Positions 52,994-62,834 of a stretch of DNA of 64,000 bases are shown here, in pieces. Numbering within the stretch: position 1 is the first letter of the stretch; each line of letters starts with the position of its first letter. The DNA comes from Saprospiraceae bacterium (GTDB lineage Bacteria > Bacteroidota > Bacteroidia > Chitinophagales > Saprospiraceae), in the NCBI GenBank assembly GCA_024103005.1, contig JAGFJA010000041.1, positions 1-64,000 of the forward strand. Direction: 5' to 3'. The notes under the pieces are model-generated. The model was not told the DNA's origin, searched no databases, and saw only the letters and a list, made by a program, of their open reading frames with translations. The translations under genes were made by a program, and so were the position numbers.

Positions 52994-53204
52994 TTTAATT
53001 GCTTTTCACCCCTGATACTATTTCATTTGAATATTTTGAGATTTCCTTATCTGTAAATATATACTAAATATCCATCCAAGTATGACATGTCTGAGAATTC
53101 CATCCTTAAAAAAATTTAGATTCGAACCAGTATAATTAAAATAATTGACAACTATATACATATATACTGCACAACTAATGTCTATTAATAATAGAAAGAA
53201 TTGT

Positions 53205-53212
53205 TACCTTTA
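53205..53212 (+). promoter_or_regulatory. Promoter-like element of the Rieske gene
   Basis: TACCTTTA differs from TAnnTTTG only at the last base and lies 32 nt before the ATG at 53245. Confidence 0.4.
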
Positions 53213-53244
53213 TAGCAGACACAATTGACAACAATCATAAAATA

Positions 53245-53673
53245 ATGGATAGAAGAGAGTTTTTTGAAAAAGCCGGCTTGTGGAGTCTTGCCGGTATCGT
53301 TGCAGGGAATGCATTGATTACTCAGGGATGTAAAGCTCCTGCAGCCGTTTTGACCAATAGTTCTGTCTCTGACAATAAAATCAGGGTATTAAAGGCGGAT
53401 TGGCCTACAGATAAAGATTTTATTGTGGTCAAGCATCCGACTGATGAACATCCTGTCTTCGTACATAAGGAAGGTCAGCATTATCTGGCACTCCATCTGA
53501 AGTGTACACACCGGGGATGCACCGTGGAAGCGAAAGACAATATCCTGGCTTGCCCCTGTCACGGAAGCCGGTTTGACATGAACGGAAATGTGACACGAGG
53601 TCCGGCTAAGAAACCCTTGGTAAGTTATCCTGTTACAGCTGACGGTGAGTATGTATATGTGCAATACATGTAA
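53245..53673 (+). CDS. Rieske [2Fe-2S] domain protein, exported
   Basis: This 142-residue protein begins with a twin-arginine-like signal (DRREFFEKAGLWSLAGIVAG) followed by a lipobox-like QGC, so Tat export with lipid anchoring is likely. The Rieske cluster motifs are CTHRGC (Cys and His at residues 92-94) and CPCHGSRF. Such small Rieske proteins accept electrons in the periplasm or act as soluble ferredoxin-like units. No cytochrome b gene is adjacent, so its partner is unknown. Confidence 0.88.
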   Translation: MDRREFFEKAGLWSLAGIVAGNALITQGCKAPAAVLTNSSVSDNKIRVLKADWPTDKDFIVVKHPTDEHPVFVHKEGQHYLALHLKCTHRGCTVEAKDNILACPCHGSRFDMNGNVTRGPAKKPLVSYPVTADGEYVYVQYM

Positions 53674-53978
53674 CCAAATCGGGGATTAGTATAATTTATA
53701 AAATTACGACGGATCAACCTATCAGGTTGTTTTTTATAATTTCTTTGATTACTCCTTCCATAAAAAGAGTAGGGTAAGTGATTATTATTAAAAGGTGGAA
53801 TTCTAATTATTGTCGTATTTATTTATTTTTAATGAAGCGGTAATAAATTGGATATAAAATATTGTCTTTGCAATCATTAAGATAGAATTGTGGTGTATCG
53901 CTGACCCAGGGTTCTATTTTTTGATAAAATTATCCATACCTTTGCGGCTTCTTTCGAAAATTAAATTTTATTCAAGAT
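53674..53978. other. Intergenic region with glyS promoter
   Basis: This 305-bp gap has no coding signal. A short hairpin-like stretch at 53711-53736 (GGATCAACCTATCAGGTTG then T-rich) may terminate the Rieske gene, and the glyS promoter element sits at the right end. Confidence 0.5.
53937..53944 (+). promoter_or_regulatory. Promoter -7 element of glyS
   Basis: TACCTTTG matches TAnnTTTG and lies 34 nt before the ATG at 53979. The nearest TTG (53921-53923) is closer than usual. Confidence 0.55.
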
Positions 53979-55538
53979 ATGGCTCAGCAGCAGGATGATT
54001 TTAAACGCATTGTGTCTTATGCAAAAGAATATGGTTTTATCTATCCTTCAAGTGAAATTTATGACGGGTTAAGTGCGGTATATGACTATGGTCCGTTGGG
54101 GGTCGAGTTAAAAAATAATTTGAAACAATACTGGTGGCAAGCAATGACCCGCCTACATGAAAATATCGTGGGCATCGATAGCGGGATCTTTATGCACCCC
54201 CTCATCTGGAAGGCAAGCGGTCACGTGGATGCTTTCAATGATCCGATGCTTGATAATAAGGATAGCAAAAAGCGATTCAGAGCGGATGTCCTTATCGAAA
54301 ACTATATTGATAAAGTTGCCGACAAGATTAATAAAGAAGTAGAAAAGGCTGCTAAGCGCTTTGGTGACGCCTTTGATACAGATATGTTCCTGTCCACCAA
54401 TCCGCGGGTTGTTGAATACCAAAAAGAAATCGATACCGTATCCAAGCGGTTGGCCGATGCTATGACTGCAGGTGATATGGCGGAATTGGGCAAGATTATC
54501 GCTGACCTCGAAATAACCGATCCGGATTCCGGCTCGCGCAACTGGACGGAAGTGCGACAGTTTAATCTTATGTTTTCAACCCAATTGGGCAACATTTCCG
54601 GTCAGGAAGAAAAACTGTACCTGCGTCCTGAAACTGCCCAGGGAATCTTTGTCAACTTCCTCAATGTGCAAAAGACAACAAGACAGAAAGTTCCGTTTGG
54701 TATTGCCCAGATAGGGAAGGCTTTCCGTAATGAGATTGTCGCACGACAGTTTATCTTCCGAATGCGGGAATTTGAACAGATGGAGATGCAATTCTTTATT
54801 CCACCGGGAACCGAACTTGAATGGTTTGAAAAATGGAAGGAAATGAGGATGAAGTGGCATCTCGCCCTGGGAACAGACCCTTCCAAACTGCGGTTTAAAG
54901 ACCATGATAATCTGGCTCATTATGCCAATGCAGCTACGGATATCCAATTTGAGTTTCCATTTGGTTTTAAAGAATTGGAAGGTATCCACTCAAGAACCGA
55001 CTTTGATCTGAAGAGTCATCAAGAGTTGTCCGGCAAGAAACTAACCTATTTTGATCAGGATCGCAATGAGTCTTATATACCGTATGTTGTTGAAACATCT
55101 ATTGGTGCAGACCGTATGTTCCTTGCGATGTTGAGCAATAATCTTGTAGAAGAAAGTGTACCGGATGCAAAAGGTGATGAGTCTGTAAGGACCGTATTTA
55201 AGATACATCCTGCACTTGCCCCGGTTAAATGTGCTATATTGCCATTAGTGAAAAATAAGGAAGAATTGTCCTCTCTGGCAAGAAAGATATACAGCGACTT
55301 GCACTGGAGGTTCCAGTGTCAGTATGATGAAAAGGATGCTATAGGAAGAAGGTATCGACGCCAGGATGCAATAGGTACTCCCTTTTGTGTCACCGTAGAT
55401 TTTCAGTCTCTTGAGGATGGTACCGTCACAATAAGAGATCGAGATACCCTTTACCAGGAAAGAGTTAGTATAGAAGCTTTGGTCGGTATCGTTTCAGCAA
55501 AAACGGATATGTCCGGACTCTTACAGCAGTTGGCTTGA
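53979..55538 (+). CDS. glyS: Glycine-tRNA ligase (single-chain, alpha2 type)
   Basis: This 519-residue class II synthetase has motif 1 around DYGPLGVELKNNLKQYWW, motif 2 in RNEIVARQFIFRMREFEQMEMQFF, motif 3 in ETSIGADRMFLAML, and the anticodon-binding domain at the C terminus. An approximately 80-residue charged insertion (about residues 105-190) is usual in this group. It charges tRNA-Gly. The stop overlaps the next gene by one base (TGATG). Confidence 0.96.
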   Translation: MAQQQDDFKRIVSYAKEYGFIYPSSEIYDGLSAVYDYGPLGVELKNNLKQYWWQAMTRLHENIVGIDSGIFMHPLIWKASGHVDAFNDPMLDNKDSKKRFRADVLIENYIDKVADKINKEVEKAAKRFGDAFDTDMFLSTNPRVVEYQKEIDTVSKRLADAMTAGDMAELGKIIADLEITDPDSGSRNWTEVRQFNLMFSTQLGNISGQEEKLYLRPETAQGIFVNFLNVQKTTRQKVPFGIAQIGKAFRNEIVARQFIFRMREFEQMEMQFFIPPGTELEWFEKWKEMRMKWHLALGTDPSKLRFKDHDNLAHYANAATDIQFEFPFGFKELEGIHSRTDFDLKSHQELSGKKLTYFDQDRNESYIPYVVETSIGADRMFLAMLSNNLVEESVPDAKGDESVRTVFKIHPALAPVKCAILPLVKNKEELSSLARKIYSDLHWRFQCQYDEKDAIGRRYRRQDAIGTPFCVTVDFQSLEDGTVTIRDRDTLYQERVSIEALVGIVSAKTDMSGLLQQLA

Positions 55539-56464
55539 TGATTGAAGTTGTTGAAAGATTAAGCAAAGGTCTTGAACATGTAAAAGTATTGGCAAAAACC
55601 AATGCTTTTGGGCGGTTAAAAGCAAGTCCATTCAGGTATCTTTGGGGACAGGTCTTCAATAATTTTATTTATCCGGTTACCAAAAGGCAAAGAGTTGTTC
55701 CGGCTTCCACATTTTTTGGAGAAGAAATGAAGGTGGCTTTACCGGCCGGTTCCGATATCTATTTTACTCAAGGTAAGTCACATGATTCGGAGATACGGTT
55801 GGCGCAATTTCTGATTAAAGAAGTCGGAAAGGAAAGTCATTTTTTAGACATAGGAGCGCATTTTGGTTACTTTTCGTTATTGGCATCCAAGCTCACAGGG
55901 CTAAGCGGAATGGTATTTTCATTTGAGCCCGGAAAGCTTACTTTTGATATACTTCGTCAAAATACCATCAAACATACCGGGATAAAAGCCTTCAATAGTG
56001 CAGTTTCTGCACGAAAAGGCAAACTTCATTTCTATGAATTTCCAATATCCTTTTCAGAATACAACACATTGGATGTCAGTCAATTTGCGGATGAAGCGTG
56101 GTTTGAAAAATACAAACCACAGAAAATAGAGGTGGAGGCGGATACCATTGATAACATCACCTCGGATGGCACTTTTAGGCCGGATATTATAAAGATAGAT
56201 GTTGAAGGTGCGGAAGATCAGGTAATTTTGGGCGGACAGCACTATTTACAAAGCCATAGCCCGGTAGTCATCATGGAGTATCTATCAGTCCGGCGCAATA
56301 ATGAAAGTCATAAAAAGGCTGTCCACAACTTGCTTTCCTTGGGATATGCTCCGGCAATCATCATTCCTGACGGTTCTGTCGGAAAAATACAGGTTGATGA
56401 TCTGGATACTTATTTGGATAAAAATGGTTTAGAATCCGATAATATTGTGTTCAGAAAGTTGTGA
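55538..56464 (+). CDS. FkbM family methyltransferase
   Basis: This protein of about 308 residues has the FkbM pattern. Motif I is HFLDIGAHFGYFSLLASKL (about residue 100), FSFEPGKLTFDILRQN follows, then the C-terminal IDVEGAEDQVILGG. FkbM methyltransferases modify sugars or polysaccharides and many small molecules. The substrate is unknown here. ATG at 55538 overlaps the glyS stop by one base (TGATG), so translation is likely coupled. The partner with glyS is unusual and probably only a positional link. Confidence 0.85.
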   Translation: MIEVVERLSKGLEHVKVLAKTNAFGRLKASPFRYLWGQVFNNFIYPVTKRQRVVPASTFFGEEMKVALPAGSDIYFTQGKSHDSEIRLAQFLIKEVGKESHFLDIGAHFGYFSLLASKLTGLSGMVFSFEPGKLTFDILRQNTIKHTGIKAFNSAVSARKGKLHFYEFPISFSEYNTLDVSQFADEAWFEKYKPQKIEVEADTIDNITSDGTFRPDIIKIDVEGAEDQVILGGQHYLQSHSPVVIMEYLSVRRNNESHKKAVHNLLSLGYAPAIIIPDGSVGKIQVDDLDTYLDKNGLESDNIVFRKL

Positions 56465-57009
56465 ATGACCAGTAGGCATTTTAGAGTTTTCCTTTTGACA
56501 ATAATAACACGATACCAGTTGCAAAACTATTGTTCAATTACGATTCTAAAGACTGTATATTAATATCTTTAGCTAAGAGGTTAAGATAAATGTTGCAGTT
56601 TATTGATGGTATTGGCGTTTATTAGCCTTCCTGTCTGAACCGATAAGTGAGCGTTAGCTCATCAAACGGACTGTAGTCTATCAAACAGGCGATATCCTTA
56701 CAATCACTTTCATAATTTAGGTCTTTTTTTCATTACGGTCATTCTAACTATATGGCATTGGTAGTGAGATATGATATATTGAATGATCGGGCAAGGGTAA
56801 ACGAAAGCGATTTTTGTATCAGATCAGATTTGACCTATACATTTTTTCTAAAATATTTTCGCTCAAACACTTGTACAGAACCAAAATAGTCATAACTTTG
56901 CAACCTATTTTGAGAAAGGGGCGATTTGTTTCGTTGAAAACATAGTAAACAAGCAGCTTTCGGCACTTTTTCAATCATTTTGTAACTAATAATTTTTAAA
57001 CATAATCGT
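56465..57009. other. Intergenic region upstream of rpsL
   Basis: This 545-bp region contains the rpsL promoter at 56871-56900 near its right end. No coding frame or known RNA was recognised in the rest. Confidence 0.6.
56871..56900 (+). promoter_or_regulatory. rpsL operon promoter
   Basis: TTG at 56871-56873 and TAACTTTG at 56893-56900 are separated by 19 nt, a near-perfect Bacteroidota promoter. The expected transcript leader before the rpsL ATG is about 100 nt. Confidence 0.8.
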
Positions 57010-57384
57010 ATGCCTACTATTAATCAATTGGTAAGAAAAGGCAGAAAGGCTGTAGAATATACCAGCAAATCAAGAGCGCTGGATGCTTCTCCTCAGAAAA
57101 GAGGTGTTTGCACCAGGGTATATACCACGACGCCTAAGAAACCGAACTCTGCACTTAGAAAAGTTGCTAAAGTCAGACTTACCAACCAGATCGAAGTCAT
57201 CGCTTACATCCCGGGTGAAGGCCACAACCTGCAGGAGCACTCTATCGTGCTGATCGCAGGAGGTAGAGTAAAAGACCTTCCGGGTGTACGTTATACTATC
57301 GTGAGAGGAGCACTGGATACTGCCGGTGTAAACAACAGAAAGAAAAGCCGTTCACATTACGGTACAAAGCGCCCAAAGAAATAA
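57010..57384 (+). CDS. rpsL: 30S ribosomal protein S12
   Basis: This 124-residue protein is a full-length S12. It shows [15 protein letters not shown], the [19 protein letters not shown] segment with the Lys residue (PKKPNSA) that is the usual streptomycin-sensitive form, and the [16 protein letters not shown] segment. It is the first gene of the rpsL-rpsG-fusA operon. Confidence 0.99.
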   Translation: MPTINQLVRKGRKAVEYTSKSRALDASPQKRGVCTRVYTTTPKKPNSALRKVAKVRLTNQIEVIAYIPGEGHNLQEHSIVLIAGGRVKDLPGVRYTIVRGALDTAGVNNRKKSRSHYGTKRPKK

Positions 57385-57417
57385 TTTAATTAATCTAAAA
57401 AGCAACAAGCTTTAAAC

Positions 57418-57885
57418 ATGAGAAAAAGGAAACCAAAAGTTAGATTGATTGCAGGTGACCCAAGGTACAATGATACCATGGTGACTAAATTTGTCAATCA
57501 TTTAATGTATGAAGGGAAGAAAAGTACCGCCTTTCAAATTTTTTATGATGCAATGGACATCGTAAAGGAAAAGCTCGGAGAAGACGAGCACGAAACCTGG
57601 AAAAAGGCACTGAATAACGCTATGCCTCAGGTAGAAGTACGTTCAAGAAGAATCGGAGGAGCTACCTTCCAGATTCCGACAGAATTACCTGCTAACAGAA
57701 AGATCTCCATAGGGATGAAATGGTTGATTAATTTTGCACGCAAACGAAGCGGTAAGGGAATGGCTGATAAATTATCGGCAGAAATCATCGCCGCAAGCAA
57801 AGGTGAAGGTGCAGCTGTAAAGCGAAAAGAAGATACCCACAGAATGGCTGAAGCCAACAGAGCCTTTGCTCACTTTAAAGCTTAA
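57418..57885 (+). CDS. rpsG: 30S ribosomal protein S7
   Basis: This 155-residue protein is a typical S7, with [19 protein letters not shown], the [15 protein letters not shown] helix and [15 protein letters not shown], ending [18 protein letters not shown]. It binds 16S rRNA in the head of the 30S subunit. Spacing is 33 nt after rpsL and 30 nt before fusA. Confidence 0.99.
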   Translation: MRKRKPKVRLIAGDPRYNDTMVTKFVNHLMYEGKKSTAFQIFYDAMDIVKEKLGEDEHETWKKALNNAMPQVEVRSRRIGGATFQIPTELPANRKISIGMKWLINFARKRSGKGMADKLSAEIIAASKGEGAAVKRKEDTHRMAEANRAFAHFKA

Positions 57886-57915
57886 TTTTTTAGGATTATC
57901 AAAACAATATTATAA

Positions 57916-60048
57916 ATGTCTTCCAAACTTGAATTAACAAGGAACATCGGAATTGCTGCACATATTGACGCAGGTAAAACTACAACTTCCGAGCGTATCC
58001 TTTTTTATACCGGTATCAGCCATAAAATAGGTGAGGTACACGACGGTGCCGCCACAATGGACTGGATGGAACAAGAACAAGAACGAGGAATCACCATCAC
58101 CTCTGCTGCTACCAAGACCCACTGGGATTGGCAAGGTAAGCATTACTCCATTAACCTCATCGACACACCCGGTCACGTTGACTTTACGGTAGAGGTAGAA
58201 CGTTCACTGAGGGTATTAGACGGAGTTGTCGCATTGTTTAGTGCCGTTGATGGAGTTGAACCTCAATCTGAAACAGTATGGCGTCAGGCAGACCGATACA
58301 AAGTGCCTCGCTTGGGCTTTGTGAATAAAATGGATCGCCAGGGAGCAGATTTCTTTAATGTCGTTAAGCAAGTCAGGGAAATGCTTGGTGGAAATGCGGT
58401 TGCCCTTCAAGTGCCTATCGGAGCTGAAGAGCACTTTAAAGGAGTCGTGGACTTAATCACCAACGAAGCTATCGTATGGAATGAAGACGATTACGGAATG
58501 ACCTACAATGTTGTTCCGATTCCGGCTGATCTTGTTGATATTGTGGCAGAACACAGGGAACACCTGCTGGAGTCCGTAGCTGAATATGATGACACCATCA
58601 TGGAAAAATTCTTTGAGGATCCCAATTCTATATCGGCTGACGAAATCCGCGCTGCTATCCGTGCTGCCGTCATTGATATGAAAATCGTACCTATGATGTG
58701 TGGTTCTTCCTTTAAAAATAAAGGTGTGCAGGCTATGTTGAATGCCGTTTGTGCATTCTTGCCGGCCCCGACAGACGTAGAAGCTGTTGAAGGCACAGAT
58801 CCCCGCACCGATGAGCCAATATCCAGAAAGCCGTCTGTTGATGAGCCTTTCTCTGCCCTTGCATTTAAGATCGCCACTGACCCGTTCGTAGGTCGTCTTG
58901 CCTTTATGAGGGTATATTCTGGTAAGCTGGATGCCGGCTCGTATGTACTTAATACTCGTTCAGGCAACAAGGAAAGAATTTCACGTATCTATCAGATGCA
59001 CGCCAATAAGCAAAATCCGATTGAGAAAGTTGAGGCAGGAGATATCGCTGCTGCAGTAGGATTTAAAGATATTAAGACAGGTGATACACTTTGTGATGAA
59101 ACAAAGCCCATCATCCTTGAATCAATGACCTTCCCGGAACCAGTTATCGGTCTTGCAATTGAGCCAAAAACTCAGAAAGACCTTGAAAAGCTGGGTATGG
59201 CTTTGGCTAAATTGTCTGAAGAAGATCCTACCTTCAAAGCCAGCTATAATGATGAAACAGCTCAAACAGTTATCTCAGGTATGGGAGAACTCCACCTTGA
59301 GATTATCGTAGATCGTCTGAAAAGAGAATTTAAAGTTGAAGTAAATCAGGGCGCTCCTCAGGTAAACTATAAAGAAGCTCTTACTAAAACCGTAAATCAC
59401 CGTGAGAAGTTGAAAAAACAAACAGGTGGTTCTGGTCTCTTTGCTGATATTGAGTTTGAACTTGGTCCTGCTGATCAGGAATTCCTGGATAGTGAAGATT
59501 TCAAAAACGGTAAGACCAAACTTCAGTTTGAGTGGGCTATCGTTGGAGGTGCCATCGATAAAAACTATATGAAGCCGATTACAGACGGCTTTACTCAGAT
59601 GATGAGTAATGGAGTACTTGCCGGTTATAACATCGACAGTATGAAAGTTAAGGTTCATGACGGATCCATGCACTCTGTGGACTCTAAACCTATTGCTTTC
59701 GAATTGGCGGCTAAGGAAGGATTTAAAGAAGCCGCGAAAAAAGCAGCACCTGTCCTCCTTGAACCCATCATGAAGCTGGAGGTTACTACACCGGATGAAT
59801 ACACGGGTTCAGTTATCGGTGACTTGAATCGTCGTCGTGGTTTGGTAAAAGGCCAGGATGTCAAGTTTAACGCAGTAGTGGTGAAGGCTGAAGTTCCACT
59901 AAGTGAGATGTTTGGATATGTAACTCAGTTACGTACCATCACTTCCGGAAGGGCATCTTCATCAATGGAGTTTTCACACTTTGCTCAGGCTCCTGCCAAT
60001 ATAGCCACTGAGGTTATAGAAAAGGCTAAAGGCACTGTAAAAGCTTAG
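57916..60048 (+). CDS. fusA: Elongation factor G
   Basis: This 710-residue translational GTPase has the P-loop [15 protein letters not shown], the DTPGHVDF switch II motif, the [10 protein letters not shown] specificity motif, and domains III to V ending with [22 protein letters not shown]. It drives ribosomal translocation. A terminator follows 24 nt downstream, and no rpsJ or tuf gene follows, so this operon ends here. Confidence 0.99.
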   Translation: MSSKLELTRNIGIAAHIDAGKTTTSERILFYTGISHKIGEVHDGAATMDWMEQEQERGITITSAATKTHWDWQGKHYSINLIDTPGHVDFTVEVERSLRVLDGVVALFSAVDGVEPQSETVWRQADRYKVPRLGFVNKMDRQGADFFNVVKQVREMLGGNAVALQVPIGAEEHFKGVVDLITNEAIVWNEDDYGMTYNVVPIPADLVDIVAEHREHLLESVAEYDDTIMEKFFEDPNSISADEIRAAIRAAVIDMKIVPMMCGSSFKNKGVQAMLNAVCAFLPAPTDVEAVEGTDPRTDEPISRKPSVDEPFSALAFKIATDPFVGRLAFMRVYSGKLDAGSYVLNTRSGNKERISRIYQMHANKQNPIEKVEAGDIAAAVGFKDIKTGDTLCDETKPIILESMTFPEPVIGLAIEPKTQKDLEKLGMALAKLSEEDPTFKASYNDETAQTVISGMGELHLEIIVDRLKREFKVEVNQGAPQVNYKEALTKTVNHREKLKKQTGGSGLFADIEFELGPADQEFLDSEDFKNGKTKLQFEWAIVGGAIDKNYMKPITDGFTQMMSNGVLAGYNIDSMKVKVHDGSMHSVDSKPIAFELAAKEGFKEAAKKAAPVLLEPIMKLEVTTPDEYTGSVIGDLNRRRGLVKGQDVKFNAVVVKAEVPLSEMFGYVTQLRTITSGRASSSMEFSHFAQAPANIATEVIEKAKGTVKA

Positions 60049-60071
60049 AATAAATTTTTTAGTGAAGATAG

Positions 60072-60104
60072 AAAAGGCTGTTCGTAAGAGCAGCCTTTTT
60101 TTAT
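60072..60104 (+). terminator. Intrinsic terminator of the rpsL-rpsG-fusA operon
   Basis: AAAAGGCTG (60072-60080) pairs with CAGCCTTTT (60091-60099), extended inward by TC-GA, and a T run follows. It lies 24 nt after the fusA stop. Confidence 0.8.
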
Positions 60105-60203
60105 TTATCCTAAACAGTGCAGGAAAGCTCATACCTTTTTTGATTTCGTATGATGAATGATAAAGCATTTAATTTATTTTTGCAAAAATAAATTAAATAA
60201 AAA

Positions 60204-60605
60204 ATGCTTAAACTTATTCATTTCATTTTCTTAGCCATGTCGGTTGTATTTTTTATAGCATGTAATCCGAGCAAAAAGATTACCGGTAAAGAAATCTATC
60301 AAGAAAGTCGTGGAAACGATATGGTCTATTTCATTAAAAACGGCGATAACCGGATTGTTATAACCTATCTGATACAGAACTTCCCTGCTCAATTGAAAAA
60401 GACACATGTAGTCAATATTGAACAGACAAAGAAAAACTTCATCATATTGAAGAATGAAACCGGACATAATATCACGCTATATACAAGTAAAGATGAGCAT
60501 GTTGATACGGATGCGGCAAATTCTTATCAGGTCATCGGTATTGCCAAATTAACCTATAGCCGTGGTGTTACTTTGGAAGAGGCGAGAAATAACGCCTTTC
60601 GTTGA
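60204..60605 (+). CDS. Hypothetical lipoprotein
   Basis: This 133-residue protein starts MLKLIHFIFLAMSVVFFIAC, a lipoprotein signal with lipobox FIAC. The mature part has beta strands (DMVYFIKNGDNRIVITYLIQ, HVVNIEQTKKNFIILKNETG, YQVIGIAKLTYSRG). No family was recognised. It stands between the fusA terminator and the convergent T9SS beta-helix gene and is likely transcribed alone. Confidence 0.65.
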   Translation: MLKLIHFIFLAMSVVFFIACNPSKKITGKEIYQESRGNDMVYFIKNGDNRIVITYLIQNFPAQLKKTHVVNIEQTKKNFIILKNETGHNITLYTSKDEHVDTDAANSYQVIGIAKLTYSRGVTLEEARNNAFR

Positions 60606-60791
60606 CCTTTTTGATGGATATAGCTATTATTCAAAGTTAAACATCTTTATGTTTATCATTAAAAGTCCAATCAAAAGGAAAACCGCATATCTTACCGGAT
60701 ATACCAGTGACATTAATTTTTTTTAATATGATTTGAATTATTACAAAATCAGTATTTAGAATAGTTGTAGTCGGACCTTTATGTGGTCATT

Positions 60792-62738
60792 CTATAAAAT
60801 TATCAACTTTCTGTATTCAGATAGGGGAGCAGCAGTTAAAATCTCCATTACAGCCATTCCCTGCGGTAAGGAGGAAATATCAATATAATCTGAATGAAAA
60901 ATCTGCTTACACAGAAGTTGTCTTCCATGCAAGTCATAAATTCGGACGGATATTGGTATTTTCAGGTTGTTTTCTACCCGGATAAAGTTTTTTGCAGGAT
61001 TGGGATAAATTCTGACAGATTTATTTGATGCGAGATTGACTGCTGACGGAATACAATCAGATAATATAATATTTGCAGAATTTTCCCCTGAGATGGTAAA
61101 CAGATTTCCCTGAAGAAAGGCGTAATCAATATTTTCATCTTCTTCAAGTAAATTATCAGATCGAGCCCGGATAGTGTCTGTAATCGTTGTCTGAAAGGCA
61201 GGTATAACAATTCCTCCGACCTGCAGGTGAATATCGTCACCGGCCTTTGCCGATCCGGAATATTCATACTTTACAGTTAATGGATAACTTATGTTGACGG
61301 ACGCTCAAGTTAACTCGATTAGACCATCTTGCTGATTACATTCATAAGCATGGTCTTCTAAAGTATTGACTAAAACTGTCGTCGAGGGTAGTTGGGCAAA
61401 ATAATTAATTTTATAATTACAATTGATGGTATCGGCTACTTTGGAATACATAACCGGATTGTTATTTGATTCGAATATGGTGAAGTTGCCTGTAATATCT
61501 TTAATGCCTGCTAAGGTAGTCCAGCCCAAAACTCTGAAAAAACTAAAATCAGTGGGATAGGAAATCAGGATATTATCAAAGTTGAAACCGCCTAAGTATG
61601 AGCAAGGATTGTTATAATCCGGCACTTCGAGAAAAATTGGTTCATTGTATTGAATCTGAAGTTTACTCACATCCTGAAATATACAATCCTTAAATGTCAC
61701 CATGTAAGCATCTGCAGTTTTTCGGGAATATAAAGCACCGTATTGGCTTTCTTCTATAAAACATCGGTCAAATACAACATTTCCTTTCACTGGTTTATGG
61801 GCATCAGCACCTATATATATTTCACTTAAAGCATACGTATTAGTCGGTTTACAGTTGTTTTTAAAGGCACATTGGTTGATATTAATTGATTCGGGTAAAG
61901 ATGTGCTGTCCAGAAAAGTCAGTGCCAATGCCAGGCCTGCCCATCCATTGTCTTCAAACCGACATTTTTCGATGGTCAGATTAGTAATCTGCTGCGTGGT
62001 CTAATACGGTTCCACGTCAATACCTGCTTCCGGCAGTGTACCTTTTGTATGGGCAAAATAACAGTTCCTTACTGTCATATCCCGAACGTTGCAGATACTT
62101 ATTCCCTGACGATAGTGGTTGATGGCTTGAACATCCTCCAATAAGATGGATTTGCAATAATTCAAGCTATCTCCACCTATATATATGCCATCTCCACCGC
62201 TTTCATCCAGAATCAGTCCTTTTATTGTAATGTCCGAGCAGCCGTCCATTGAAATGCTCATTCTGTATTCGCCTTTATTAAGCTGTGCATATTCGCTCTT
62301 GTTCATTTTAAATGTGGCACCGTAACCAATGATGCTGACTTGATGGCTGAACCTGAGTTTGAAAAGGCAGGCATTTGTCGCACCAAAACGGCCCGGTAAG
62401 GCTCTCAGGACTACGCCGGATTGGAATAGAATGGTCTTATTTTGGAGTGAAAAGAAGGTGCTTGGTCCTACATTCCAGTCAGCATCTTGTTTGTCGATAA
62501 TAATGGTATCATTTGGAGAGTTGATAGCTTTCTGGAAGGCTTCAGTTGCATCAGACGGGCTGTAGCCAAATTGAGAAGCAAAAACAGTTGAAGCCGTGAT
62601 CCTGTCGGGAAACATAATCAGGTATGCCCATAAAATGATGAATAAAATAGTTGGCTTGGTGGCATATTCGAAGAATACACGGGAATGCTTTCGATATCCT
62701 CTACGTGGTTTTACAGTTAATAAATTTTTATAATGCAT
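60792..62738 (-). pseudogene. T9SS right-handed beta-helix protein with two in-frame stops
   Basis: The minus-strand frame is continuous over 649 codons without any frameshift, but contains TAG at 62001-62003 and TGA at 61305-61307. It encodes a hydrophobic export signal (PTILFIILWAYLIMF), a parallel beta-helix region (TNLTIEKCRFEDNGWAGLAL, VVFDRCFIEESQYGALYS, VTFKDCIFQDVS) of the polysaccharide-lyase or pectate-lyase kind, and a type A T9SS sorting domain (YPNPAKNFIRVENNL, ending KLIIL). The remaining fragments carry no new starts that would give an exported product. Either stop could arise by one base change (CAG to TAG, CGA to TGA). Confidence 0.8.
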
Positions 62739-62834
62739 AATTTGTAATATAAAAAAACTTGTATGATAATATGATACGGCTTATTATAATTTTTTAGGAA
62801 CAGATAATTGCATTTGATATTTTAGAGATACATT

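Noticed and set aside
56640-56700. A tRNA-like cloverleaf upstream of rpsL
   Set aside because: Some short inverted repeats exist, but no acceptor stem, anticodon loop or T-loop can be formed together.
61305-61307. TGA as selenocysteine
   Set aside because: There is no selenoprotein-like context in the beta-helix region, and the second stop in the same gene is TAG, so nonsense changes explain both more simply.
50524-62738. A variant genetic code reassigning stop codons
   Set aside because: TAA, TAG and TGA all act as normal terminators in core genes here (for example rpsL, htpG, lpdA), and all three kinds occur as the internal stops.
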